Shown here piece by piece: positions 6,676 to 13,306 of a stretch of 13,306 bases of DNA. Under the pieces are notes generated by a model. That model was not told where the DNA came from. It was given only the letters and a program-made list of their open reading frames with translations, and searched no databases. This DNA is from a bacterium (GTDB taxonomy: Bacteria; SM23-31; JAUVVT01): positions 1-13,306 of the forward strand of contig JAUWXV010000088.1 of the NCBI GenBank assembly GCA_030616165.1, given 5' to 3'. Each line of letters starts with the position of its first letter. Position 1 is the stretch's first letter. Made by a program: the position numbers and the translations under genes.

Positions 6676-7710
6676 CTATTTCACATCAAATAAACCAAAC
6701 TGCTTATCGAAATTTAAAGATAAATTTAGGTGTTTGGATGCTTCTTCACTCGCTATTCTCCCCCTTGCAGTTCTTTTAATAAAACCTATCTTTAATAAAT
6801 ATGGTTCTACCATATCTTCAATAGTGTCACAATCTTCATTTAATGAAGCCGAAATCGCCTCTAAACCAACCGGCCCTCCATCGTAATTTTTTATGACTAT
6901 ATTAAGATATTTTCTATCGAGAATATCAAGGCCAATATTATCTAATTCTTCAATTTCAAGTGCTTTAGTAGCAAGTTCTTCAGTGATCATCCCATCAGCC
7001 CTTACCTGCACATAGTCTCTAACCCTTCTTAATAGTCGATTAGCAACTCTCGGCGTCCCTCTTGACCTTAATGAAATTTCTTTGATTGCATCTCCATTAA
7101 TTTTTACCTGGAGTATCTTTGCCGATCTCCTCAATATCTCCATTATGTCTTCAAGAGGGTAAAAATCTATCAAATAAAACATTCCAAACCTGTTTCTTAA
7201 AGGCGCAGTAATTGAACCAGCCCTTGTGGTTGCACCTATTAGCGTAAAGCGCTTAAGTGGAATATTTATTGTTTTTGCCATCGCACCTTTTTCAACAACA
7301 AAATCAATCTTAAAATCTTCCATCGCAGGATATAAAAACTCCTCTACTACGGATGAAAGTCTGTGTATTTCATCAATAAATAATATGTCTCCGTCAGAAA
7401 GACTAGTAAGTATCCCTACCAGGTCTCCAGCACGTATCAAGGCAGGTCCCGATGTAGCAAAAATGTTAGTGCCCATCTCATGGGTCATAATATGAGCAAG
7501 TGTGGTCTTCCCCAAACCGGGAGGACCAAAAAAAAGCATATGCTCAAGCGGTTCATCCCTCTTTTTTGCAGCCTCGATAGATATATTCAGTTTCTCTATA
7601 ACATTTTTCTGCCCGATATAGTCTTCCAACCTGGCCGGGCGAAGTGTCTGATTGTAAGTTTCTTCAATAGTATCAACCTCTTCAGGTGATACTATTCTTT
7701 TCCTTATCAT
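6676..7710 (-). CDS. ruvB: Holliday junction branch migration ATPase RuvB
   Basis: Hexameric AAA+ motor that drives Holliday-junction branch migration together with RuvA. All hallmarks are present in 344 residues: N-terminal LRPARLEDYIGQ, Walker A GPPGLGKTT at 62-70, Walker B LFIDEIHR with D113 and E114, sensor I GATTRAG at 159-165, arginine-finger region PLRNRFG with R174, the GTPRVANRLLRRVRDY sensor II helix, and the winged-helix DNA-binding domain with YDGGPVGLEAI near the C-terminus. The start at 7710 lies 12 nt after the ruvA stop and has no clear Shine-Dalgarno, so translation probably depends on ruvA. It is fourth in the yebC-ruvC-ruvA-ruvB-queA cluster. Confidence 0.98.
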   Translation of the reverse strand: MIRKRIVSPEEVDTIEETYNQTLRPARLEDYIGQKNVIEKLNISIEAAKKRDEPLEHMLFFGPPGLGKTTLAHIMTHEMGTNIFATSGPALIRAGDLVGILTSLSDGDILFIDEIHRLSSVVEEFLYPAMEDFKIDFVVEKGAMAKTINIPLKRFTLIGATTRAGSITAPLRNRFGMFYLIDFYPLEDIMEILRRSAKILQVKINGDAIKEISLRSRGTPRVANRLLRRVRDYVQVRADGMITEELATKALEIEELDNIGLDILDRKYLNIVIKNYDGGPVGLEAISASLNEDCDTIEDMVEPYLLKIGFIKRTARGRIASEEASKHLNLSLNFDKQFGLFDVK

Positions 7711-7722
7711 AATAATTACTGC

Positions 7723-8355
7723 TTATTTTTTTAATGAATATATCTCTTTTACCAATTCCTCAGCGCTTTTTATATTTTTGTTTTTAAAAAGGGCAGTATA
7801 TATCATCTCTTGGGCTTCTTTTTTCTTATATCCTAACTGCTCAGTTAAGATCTCAAGCGTTTCATCTTTGAAATCTAATAATTTTTCATGTTTTACCGTT
7901 AAGGGTTCACCTTCTTTCATCAATGCATAAACCGAAAGTTTCCCTTTCAGTTCAGCCATAATTTTCTCAGCCATTCTTGGTCCGATACCAGGGAGTGAAC
8001 TAATCTCTTTTGTGTTCCCCAACTCTATCGCTGCTGCGATATTTTTTACGGGCATTGTCAAAGACTTTAATGCCTTTTTTTCTCCCAGTCCCTTAACAGT
8101 GATAAACTTTTCAAAAAATTCTCTATCAAGTTCATTTAAAAATCCAATGAGTCTGGGAAACTGGTTCCCCATCCCGAATCCACCTTCAATATAATAAAGA
8201 GTATATAAAGAAATTTCATCCCCCACATCTTTCGATAAACGCAGTTTTTGGACCAATCCGCTTGGCAGTAAAACCTGATAATAAAGCCCATTGACACCAA
8301 CTATTATATATTCATCTTTAATACTTTCTAATTTGCCTACAATCTTGGTAATCAT
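7723..8355 (-). CDS. ruvA: Holliday junction DNA helicase subunit RuvA, divergent
   Basis: RuvA binds the four-way junction as a tetramer and recruits RuvB. The 210-residue protein has the N-terminal OB fold (about 1-65), two helix-hairpin-helix motifs (TVKGLGEKKALKSL near 86-99 and SLPGIGPRMAEKIMAEL near 120-136), and a C-terminal RuvB-binding three-helix domain (about 160-208) with LGYKKKEAQE. The region of the acidic pin differs from E. coli: the E-D pair is replaced by E57-G58, and about seven extra residues (GGFGMGNQFPR) separate it from the LIGF motif. This resembles, from memory, RuvA of planctomycete-type bacteria. Its ATG overlaps the ruvC stop by four bases (ATGA), and no Shine-Dalgarno is visible, which points to translational coupling. 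Identity is firm from motifs and from its place between ruvC and ruvB. Confidence 0.95.
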   Translation of the reverse strand: MITKIVGKLESIKDEYIIVGVNGLYYQVLLPSGLVQKLRLSKDVGDEISLYTLYYIEGGFGMGNQFPRLIGFLNELDREFFEKFITVKGLGEKKALKSLTMPVKNIAAAIELGNTKEISSLPGIGPRMAEKIMAELKGKLSVYALMKEGEPLTVKHEKLLDFKDETLEILTEQLGYKKKEAQEMIYTALFKNKNIKSAEELVKEIYSLKK

Positions 8356-8861
8356 AATTTTTTTATTCTATTTATCGACACCGAACAAGAATGACACAGT
8401 GCTGTAGCTAATGCATCAGAAACATCATCAGGGGAAGGAACTTTATTAATCCTTAATCTCTTCATTATCATCTTCTGAACTTGCTGTTTTGAAGCTCTTC
8501 CACTTCCAGTGAGAAATTTTTTAATAGTTGTCGCTGGATAACTCAACACAGGAATTGAATTTAACCTCGCGGTCATTAATATTATACCTCTTACATAACC
8601 CATTATCACAGCCGTTTTGGGATGACTTTTATGAATATATATTTCTTCTATTACAACCACAGAGGGTTTAAATTCAGTAATTACCTCACTAATTCCTTTA
8701 AAAATACTAACAAGCCTATCTTCTATAGGTATCCCAACTTTAGACCTTACAACTCCCCCTTCTACAAGTTTTTCTTCATTTCCATCAACTTTAATCAATC
8801 CGTAACCAGTCTTTTCAAGCCCTGGGTCCACTCCCAAAATCAATGAGTTATTATATTTCAT
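8352..8861 (-). CDS. ruvC: Crossover junction endodeoxyribonuclease RuvC
   Basis: Dimeric RNase H-fold nuclease that cuts Holliday junctions symmetrically. The four catalytic acidic residues can be placed: D12 in LGVDPGLEKTGYG, E72 in VVVIEEIYIH, and D146 and D149 in PSPDDVSDALATALCH, with the three-residue spacing of the E. coli D138/D141 pair. The 169-residue length is usual. KSHPKTAVIMGYVRG and SYPATTIKKFLTGSGRASKQQV are further family blocks. The ATG at 8861 overlaps the yebC stop by four bases (ATGA), and its own stop overlaps the ruvA start in the same way; there is no separate ribosome site, so all three are probably translated by coupling. Confidence 0.97.
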   Translation of the reverse strand: MKYNNSLILGVDPGLEKTGYGLIKVDGNEEKLVEGGVVRSKVGIPIEDRLVSIFKGISEVITEFKPSVVVIEEIYIHKSHPKTAVIMGYVRGIILMTARLNSIPVLSYPATTIKKFLTGSGRASKQQVQKMIMKRLRINKVPSPDDVSDALATALCHSCSVSINRIKKL

Positions 8862-9604
8862 TTATAATTTTTTATTATTTCATCATCAATATCAAAATTA
8901 CTGTAAACATTTTGCACATCCTCATGAGCCTCGAGTGATTCCATAAGTTTTAAAACTTGCTCGGCATTTTTACCTTCAACTCTGGTAAAACTTTTCGGAA
9001 CCACCGTAAGATTTGCAGATGTAAATTTAATATTTGCTTCTTTTAAAGCCTCTTTCACATTTTCAAGTTCTTCAGGAGGTGTAATTATTTCAAAAATACC
9101 GTTATCATTGATAATATCTTCTACTCCCTTCTCAAGAACAACCTCCATAAGCCTGTCTTCAGAAGTACTACTGTCTTCAACAACAATAATACCCTTTTTA
9201 TCAAACATCCATGAAACTGACCCAACAGAACCCAAACTACCATTATTTCTACTCAAGATATGCCTTATGTCCGAAACTGTTCGGTTTTTATTGTCGGTCA
9301 CAATTTCAATAAGAAGTGCTATACCTTTTGGTCCGTATCCTTCATATATAACCTCCTCATAAACAACTCCAGGAAGCTCACCAGTCCCCTTTTTAATAGC
9401 CTTTTCTATATTAACCATAGGCATATTATTAGCCTTAGCAATTTGAATTGCAGTCCGTAACCGTGCGTTCGAATTTTCATCTCCTCCGCCTTGCCTCGCT
9501 GCCACAGTAATCTCTTTTATTAATTTCGTAAACAACATACCTCTTGCTGCATCGGTCTTCTCTTTTTTCCTTCTTATTTGACTCCACCTTGAATGACCGG
9601 ACAT
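8858..9604 (-). CDS. YebC/PmpR/TACO1 family protein
   Basis: Member of the YebC/TACO1 family. Members have been described as transcriptional regulators (PmpR) and, more recently, as ribosome-associated factors that help translation of proline-rich stretches; which applies here is not decidable from sequence. The 248-residue length and the N-terminal signature MSGHSRWSQIRRKKEKTDAA are typical, followed by FTKLIKEITVAARQGGGD, IEKAIKKGTGE, YEEVIYEGYGPKGIALLIE and TDNKNRTVSDIRHILSRNNG. The ATG at 9604 has a good AAGGTGAG ribosome site. It begins the five-gene run into ruvC-ruvA-ruvB-queA, and yebC upstream of ruvC is a widely conserved neighbourhood, which supports orthology with E. coli YebC. 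Confidence 0.95.
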   Translation of the reverse strand: MSGHSRWSQIRRKKEKTDAARGMLFTKLIKEITVAARQGGGDENSNARLRTAIQIAKANNMPMVNIEKAIKKGTGELPGVVYEEVIYEGYGPKGIALLIEIVTDNKNRTVSDIRHILSRNNGSLGSVGSVSWMFDKKGIIVVEDSSTSEDRLMEVVLEKGVEDIINDNGIFEIITPPEELENVKEALKEANIKFTSANLTVVPKSFTRVEGKNAEQVLKLMESLEAHEDVQNVYSNFDIDDEIIKNYK

Positions 9605-9711
9605 AAACTCACCTTAAATTAATCCTTAATAAATTTTTATCTAAGTTAATAATATAATATATTTTTATCCTAATTCCTAATAAAAAAATATACTTATACT
9701 CAAAATTACAA

Positions 9712-9727
9712 ATCCGCCTCGGCGGAT
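9712..9727. repeat. Short GC hairpin in the surE/yebC spacer
   Basis: A perfect inverted repeat, ATCCGCC/GGCGGAT, with only two bases between the arms (practically a 6-bp stem with a CTCG tetraloop). It lies about 40 nt after the surE stop on the transcribed strand, followed by TTGTAATTTT, so it could be a weak terminator. The ATCCGC/GCGGAT arms resemble the hairpin units at 4230-4258 and 11546-11579, suggesting one family of small elements. The rest of the 162-nt spacer is AT-rich, and I could not pick a convincing promoter in it. Confidence 0.6.
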
Positions 9728-9766
9728 AACTATTATTCATATATTTACCAGAGTTCTATAATTATT

Positions 9767-10543
9767 TCAAAATGAAATATCCCATTTTTTTAATTTTTCA
9801 ATCATTTTGTAATCTGTCATATCATAGTTAATAGGTGTAATGGAAATTTCCATTCGATGAATAGTAGATTCCTCGGTCTCCAATTTCTTGTTTACTCTTC
9901 TTCTCCTTCCGTTGATTTTATAATATACTCTATTCATATTATCAGTCTTTTTTGTAAAATATTCAATAAATTTCTCGTTTCCTTGTTTAGTAATACTAAC
10001 TCCTTTGATATTAGTTTTCGAAACCGGCGGGATGTTGACATTTAAAAATGTCCCCTCTGGAAGACCAAATTTCAATACCTTTTCTGCAAGTTTTTTCCCA
10101 AACTTTGCAGCAAAATTAAAATCTACTTTCCTCCAATTACCAAGAGAAATGGCAATAGAGGGAATTCTAAATATAGTTGCCTCGAATGCGGCAGAAACTG
10201 TTCCAGAATAAATTATGTTTAAGCCAGTATTCTCACCATTGTTGATACCTGATATGACAATGTCAGGGGGCTCCGGCATAAGTTCCACAATACCAAGTTT
10301 TACGCAGTCAGCAGGAGTTCCACTAACAGCATATCCAAAAAACTTTCCATTCTTGAAATATTTTTCTACACGGATATCTTCTTTAACGGTAATTGCGTGA
10401 CCAATTGCACTCTGTTCACTATCCGGAGCAATTAAAAAAACCCTCCCAATTTTTTTCATCTCATGATATAACCTATCAAGACCGCACGAAGATATCCCAT
10501 CGTCATTGGTCAATAATATCCTGTGTATATTTTTCTTTGACAT
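9767..10543 (-). CDS. surE: 5'/3'-nucleotidase SurE
   Basis: Metal-dependent phosphatase that removes phosphate from nucleoside 5'- and 3'-monophosphates, linked to stationary-phase survival in E. coli. The SurE fold motifs are intact: ILLTNDDG with metal ligands D14 and D15, APDSEQSAIGHAIT with S45, SGTPADCVKLG, and SGINNGENTGLNIIYSGTVSAA with N101; spacing of these four ligands equals that of the Thermotoga enzyme (D8, D9, S39, N95). I use the ATG at 10543 (258 residues). An in-frame TTG at 10555 would add four residues; neither has a clear Shine-Dalgarno, so the choice rests on codon preference. It follows accD by about 40 nt on the same strand, probably in one transcript. Confidence 0.95.
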   Translation of the reverse strand: MSKKNIHRILLTNDDGISSCGLDRLYHEMKKIGRVFLIAPDSEQSAIGHAITVKEDIRVEKYFKNGKFFGYAVSGTPADCVKLGIVELMPEPPDIVISGINNGENTGLNIIYSGTVSAAFEATIFRIPSIAISLGNWRKVDFNFAAKFGKKLAEKVLKFGLPEGTFLNVNIPPVSKTNIKGVSITKQGNEKFIEYFTKKTDNMNRVYYKINGRRRRVNKKLETEESTIHRMEISITPINYDMTDYKMIEKLKKWDISF

Positions 10544-10584
10544 AAATTCATTCAAAAAGGAAACAAGGTAGGAAAAAACTATGA

Positions 10585-11445
10585 CTATCTTTTAACTCTA
10601 TTATGACCACCAATAAAGAAATCTAAAATTTCAGTTAGTTTTTCTTTCATTTCTTTTCTATTGACAATCATATCAACAAAACCATGTTCCAAAACAAATT
10701 CAGAACTCTGGAATCCCTCCGGGAGTTTTTCACCAATTGTCTGTTTAATAACTCTTGGTCCGGCAAATCCAATCAAAGCCTCGGGTTCTGCAATTATAAT
10801 ATCACCAAGCATAGCATAACTTGCCATAACTCCGGCTGTAGTAGGATTAGTAAGAATAGAAATATACAGACCACCATCTCTTGAAAATTCAGCAAGTTTT
10901 ATGCTTGTTTTAGCCATTTGCATAAGGGATGCAAGCCCCTCCATCATCCTCGCCCCACCCGAAGCAGATACAATTATTAATGGAATATGTTCACTCATTG
11001 CTCTCTCAATGGACCTTTTAACCTTTTCCCCTACAACAGAACCCATACTCCCACCAATAAAACTGAAATCCATAACTCCAATTACAACTTTATATCCACT
11101 GATTAATCCAATGCCGGTCTTTATTGCCTCATTCAGATTTACCTTCTTTATCGTATTTACTAATTTTTCACTATATTTCTCTTTCCCTTTAAAATTCAGA
11201 AAATCTATCGATCTCATATTAGCATCTGTCTGTATAAAACTGCCATCATCAACTAACATATTAACATAATCATCACAACCCATCTTTAAATGGTAATTGC
11301 ATTTTATACAAACATTAAAATTTCTCTTCAATTCCTTAATATATAAAATTCCCCCGCAGCCCTCACACTTTACCCATAAACCCTTTGGAAAGTCTCTTCT
11401 TTCTTTCGTTAATAAACCATCATTTGACCTTTTAAACCACGACAT
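10585..11445 (-). CDS. accD: Acetyl-CoA carboxylase carboxyltransferase subunit beta
   Basis: Beta subunit of the carboxyltransferase that moves CO2 from carboxybiotin to acetyl-CoA, giving malonyl-CoA for fatty-acid synthesis; it works as an alpha2-beta2 complex with AccA, which is not in this window. The N-terminal zinc ribbon is complete (C27, C30, C46, C49 in WVKCEGCGG and FNVCIKCNYHL). The crotonase-fold core shows GGSMGSVVGEK (131-141), SASGGARMMEG (160-170), LTNPTTAGVMASYAMLGD and EPEALIGFAGPRVI. The 286-residue length fits the family. The ATG at 11445 has a GAGG ribosome site five to eight nt upstream. A 206-nt spacer separates it from rimI, so it likely has its own promoter. Confidence 0.97.
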   Translation of the reverse strand: MSWFKRSNDGLLTKERRDFPKGLWVKCEGCGGILYIKELKRNFNVCIKCNYHLKMGCDDYVNMLVDDGSFIQTDANMRSIDFLNFKGKEKYSEKLVNTIKKVNLNEAIKTGIGLISGYKVVIGVMDFSFIGGSMGSVVGEKVKRSIERAMSEHIPLIIVSASGGARMMEGLASLMQMAKTSIKLAEFSRDGGLYISILTNPTTAGVMASYAMLGDIIIAEPEALIGFAGPRVIKQTIGEKLPEGFQSSEFVLEHGFVDMIVNRKEMKEKLTEILDFFIGGHNRVKR

Positions 11446-11537
11446 TTTTCCTCATCTTATAATTATTACTTAACGTAGGTAAATATTTATTTTTCATTAA
11501 AGGTTCCACTGTTGCATGCCACTGCGTGTCTTTTGAA

Positions 11538-11587
11538 AAAGAAAGCATTATCCACCAAAGCGGATACACATAATGCGGAAAAGAAAC
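11538..11587. repeat. Degenerate hairpin repeat element, copy B (rimI/accD spacer)
   Basis: Like copy A at 4222-4266, this element begins with AAAGAAA (11538-11544) and ends with GCGGA followed by AAAGAAAC (11575-11587), and shares an internal AAAGCGGAT block. Its core carries an inverted repeat GCATTAT/ATAATGC (11545-11551 and 11570-11576) around an imperfect ATCC/GGAT inner stem (11550-11553, 11561-11564). The right arm continues CGGA but the left arm lacks the matching TCCG, so it looks like an eroded copy of a longer hairpin element. Confidence 0.5.
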
Positions 11588-11595
11588 TTAAAATT

Positions 11596-11613
11596 ATCCC
11601 GAGTATTCGGGAT
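11596..11613 (-). terminator. Hairpin downstream of rimI, possible weak terminator
   Basis: A perfect 7-bp stem ATCCCGA/TCGGGAT with a four-base loop, 39 nt beyond the rimI stop codon on the transcribed strand. The bases after it read AATTTTAAG, a short and interrupted U tract, so termination may be weak. It stands next to repeat copy B and may instead be another small dispersed hairpin. No other terminator candidate ends the tsaE-tsaB-rimI unit. Confidence 0.45.
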
Positions 11614-11651
11614 GGTTAAATCTCTCCTTTTGACAATGTTTTATAAACAAT

Positions 11652-12131
11652 TCAAATATTATTTTGCAAAACGCCATCCAAAGATTTACCCATTACAACA
11701 GCATCCTCATCATTATCAGTATAATATTTCTTTCTTATTGATAATGGAATAAATCCGAATTTCTCATACAAACTGATAGCAGGTTCATTTGATCTTCTTA
11801 CTTCAAGATAAAAAAACTTCCCTCCTTTTTTTGATGCTTCACTTATAAGATAATTAATTAGTCTTGTTCCTATTTTCATTCTCCTATATCCCTCTTTAAC
11901 AGCTAAATTACCAATATGAACCTCATTATATATTATCCAGGCAAATGCATATCCAACAATCTCATTATAAACCTCTGCAATTAATGGTAAGGCTAATTTA
12001 TCTTCAGTTAAAATTCCAAAAATTTGTCTTTTAGACCATGGACAAGGGAAAATTTCTTTCTCCAATTTACTCACCACTTCAAAGTCTTCAATTTTCATCT
12101 TTCTGATTTTTAGCTCTTCTGGTATGTTCAT
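11652..12131 (-). CDS. rimI: RimI-like GNAT N-acetyltransferase
   Basis: GNAT-fold acetyltransferase of the RimI type, which acetylates the N-terminal alanine of ribosomal protein bS18 in E. coli; the target here is inferred. In 159 residues the RimI features are present: FPCPWSKRQI near the N-terminus (28-37), acetyl-CoA pyrophosphate loop GYRRMKIGTRLI (81-92), YLEVRRSNEPAISLYEKFGF (108-127) with the catalytic-type E110 and Y122, and the C-terminal KKYYTDNDEDAVVMGKSL. The start at 12131 is 16 nt after tsaB and has only a weak ribosome site. Placement after tsaE-tsaB repeats the ydiB-ydiC-ydiD order of Bacillus, but tsaD (ydiE), the next gene there, is missing and accD follows instead. Confidence 0.9.
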   Translation of the reverse strand: MNIPEELKIRKMKIEDFEVVSKLEKEIFPCPWSKRQIFGILTEDKLALPLIAEVYNEIVGYAFAWIIYNEVHIGNLAVKEGYRRMKIGTRLINYLISEASKKGGKFFYLEVRRSNEPAISLYEKFGFIPLSIRKKYYTDNDEDAVVMGKSLDGVLQNNI

Positions 12132-12147
12132 TCTAAAAACTAATTAA

Positions 12148-12828
12148 TTATAATTTCTTTATTTTTATATCAAAATCTCTCAAGTATAAAGGTTCAGAAT
12201 CATCTATTTTATCGGATTTTCCCTCGATCATTTTTTCATAACCCATCCTCGCAACAAGATAACCACTCGATAAATCAAACTCATTTACGAAATAAATCTC
12301 TGAATCAGAAAACCTTTTCTCAATTTTGTTTCTTAACTTTTTATCAATTATTCCAGTAAAAAACATCCCTTTATTTGAATATCTCTCTATTTCTTCAATT
12401 TTCCCAAGTTTATACTCGAAAACCCTCTTAACTTTTCCATTTGTTTCTTTGTAAAAAGAATAAAAAATTTCTCCTCTTATGGAAGGAATTATCGAACAGA
12501 TATCTTTTCCAAATCCCAAACCATAATTAGCAAAGACATCAAGTGTAGGAATCAAAAAAAGTGGAATATCAAGCGCATAAGCTATCCCCTTTGCTGCGCT
12601 TAATCCAATACGAAGCCCTGTAAAAGAACCCGGTCCTGAAGAAACCGCTACTCCTGAAATTTCCTCTACCTTCAAGGAAACAGCATTAATTAGAATATTT
12701 ATTCCCTGAAAAAGTTTCTCAGAATGGGCATTTGGGACATTTATTCTCAATTCTGCCAGTAATTTTTCTTTAATAGCAATTCCAATTCCACAAATATTAC
12801 TTGAAGTTTCTATTCCCAGAATTACCAT
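12148..12828 (-). CDS. tsaB: tRNA threonylcarbamoyladenosine biosynthesis protein TsaB
   Basis: TsaB is the non-catalytic ASKHA-fold partner that dimerises with TsaD and scaffolds the TsaBDE complex making t6A37 in tRNAs for ANN codons. The 226-residue sequence opens with VILGIETSSNICGIG, has HSEKL at 35-39 and the family hallmark GPGSFTGLRIG at 65-75, and ends EPLYLRDFD as expected. It lacks the TsaD metal-binding HxxxH, so it is TsaB and not TsaD. The ATG overlaps the tsaE stop by one base (TAATG), indicating coupled translation. Both tRNA-Thr at 185-257 and 548-620 would be substrates of the complex. Confidence 0.95.
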   Translation of the reverse strand: MVILGIETSSNICGIGIAIKEKLLAELRINVPNAHSEKLFQGINILINAVSLKVEEISGVAVSSGPGSFTGLRIGLSAAKGIAYALDIPLFLIPTLDVFANYGLGFGKDICSIIPSIRGEIFYSFYKETNGKVKRVFEYKLGKIEEIERYSNKGMFFTGIIDKKLRNKIEKRFSDSEIYFVNEFDLSSGYLVARMGYEKMIEGKSDKIDDSEPLYLRDFDIKIKKL

Positions 12829-13247
12829 TAACTCTCAATCCTCACCCTTCTCCAACATTTTTTACTCTTTATAAAATCTATCTTAATGTCTATCTTATTT
12901 GGGGGAAGTAAAAACTCTACCTTATCTGCCCATTCAATTAAACATATTCCACCGTTATATAAATATTCTTCAATACCTATCTCTCTCAACTCATCAACTT
13001 TTTCAATTCTGTAAAAATCTATATGGTATATCTTTAAATTCCCTGTATATTCATTGATTATCGTAAAAGAAGGACTTATTACATTATCCTTTATCCCAAG
13101 TCCTCTGCAAATCCCCTTTATAAAATATGTTTTCCCAACACCTAACCCACCGTAAAATGCAACTACATCTCCTGCTTTCAACTTTTTTGAAAAATCTACT
13201 CCCAGATTATATGTTTGCAAAGGTTTTTTAGTTATTATTTCAATCAT
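12828..13247 (-). CDS. tsaE: tRNA threonylcarbamoyladenosine biosynthesis ATPase TsaE
   Basis: Small P-loop ATPase that binds the TsaB-TsaD pair and permits multiple turnovers in t6A synthesis. With the start at the ATG at 13247 the product is 139 residues: Walker A GGLGVGKT at 33-40, the switch-like SPSFTIINEY at 58-67, IYHIDFYR at 73-80 with the metal-related Asp, and ICLIEWADK at 101-109, all characteristic of TsaE. An in-frame TTG at 13274 would add nine residues before the usual family start (MIEIITKKPLQTYNLG); neither start has a Shine-Dalgarno. It heads the tsaE-tsaB-rimI unit. Confidence 0.94.
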   Translation of the reverse strand: MIEIITKKPLQTYNLGVDFSKKLKAGDVVAFYGGLGVGKTYFIKGICRGLGIKDNVISPSFTIINEYTGNLKIYHIDFYRIEKVDELREIGIEEYLYNGGICLIEWADKVEFLLPPNKIDIKIDFIKSKKCWRRVRIES

Positions 13248-13287
13248 AAAATATTCAAAAATCGTAAAATCCAAAATTTAATAAATA

Positions 13288-13293
13288 ATTATA
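13288..13293 (-). promoter_or_regulatory. Possible -10 box upstream of tsaE
   Basis: A perfect TATAAT lies on the minus strand at 13293-13288, about 40 nt before the ATG of tsaE. Its -35 partner would fall outside the window, so it cannot be confirmed. The surrounding bases are AT-rich and a chance match is quite possible. Confidence 0.25.
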
Positions 13294-13306
13294 TCTTTTT
13301 CCCTTC

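Noticed and set aside
10901-11269. Plus-strand open frame of 122 codons opposite accD
   Set aside because: accD on the other strand is complete with all its motifs; the antisense frame shows no recognisable domain.
11479-11518. Tiny frame starting ATGCAACAG in the accD leader as an attenuator peptide
   Set aside because: Only six codons, no repeated regulatory codons, and no terminator/antiterminator pair next to it.
1-13306. CRISPR array, phage, transposase or defence genes
   Set aside because: No regularly spaced repeats were seen, and every long frame on the coding strand is a recognised housekeeping gene.

Overview
The window is a compact, AT-rich (about one third G+C by eye) bacterial chromosome segment in which every gene lies on the minus strand, so transcription runs from high to low coordinates. 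All fifteen protein genes are recognisable housekeeping functions: translation, tRNA modification, recombination, isoprenoid and fatty-acid precursor synthesis. No phage, transposase, CRISPR, defence or toxin gene was seen. The organism is a bacterium (MEP-pathway ispD/ispF, accD, ruvABC, bacterial EF-Tu). The host phylum cannot be fixed from this sequence. The unusual RuvA resembles, from memory, the planctomycete type, and together with low G+C and small intergenic hairpin elements this suggests an uncultivated lineage rather than a model organism; this is a weak inference.

Layout in the direction of transcription: (1) 13247-11652, tsaE-tsaB-rimI, two components of the t6A37 tRNA-modification machinery plus an N-acetyltransferase; their usual partner tsaD does not follow. 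(2) A 206-nt spacer with a degenerate repeat element and a perfect hairpin, then accD (acetyl-CoA carboxylase carboxyltransferase beta) and surE (nucleotidase), 10543 or 10555 to 11445. (3) A 162-nt spacer with a hairpin, then yebC-ruvC-ruvA-ruvB-queA (9604-5638), joined by ATGA overlaps or gaps of about 10 nt: a classic Holliday-junction operon with a translation factor upstream and a queuosine enzyme downstream. (4) A 199-nt spacer (5439-5637) with a good promoter candidate, then ispD-ispF, a 108-nt spacer with a tandem-hairpin repeat, and dedA-gltX-cysS (5438-710). Without dedA the order resembles the ispD-ispF-gltX-(cysE)-cysS block of Bacillus. (5) tRNA-Thr(UGU), tRNA-Tyr(GUA), tRNA-Gly(UCC), tRNA-Thr(GGU) and the 5' end of tuf (620-1), the same gene order as the thrU-tyrU-glyT-thrT-tufB operon of Escherichia coli.

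The genes connect functionally. TsaE/TsaB contribute to t6A on tRNAs reading ANN codons, which include both tRNA-Thr encoded here; QueA works on queuosine, which is placed at G34 of GUN anticodons such as this tRNA-Tyr; GltX and CysS charge tRNAs; EF-Tu delivers charged tRNAs. I find no convincing new biological system. The points that deserve a second look are the altered acidic-pin region of RuvA, the related small hairpin elements in intergenic spacers, a long hairpin inside the tRNA transcript, and the G-ending codon use of tuf in an otherwise A/T-ending neighbourhood.
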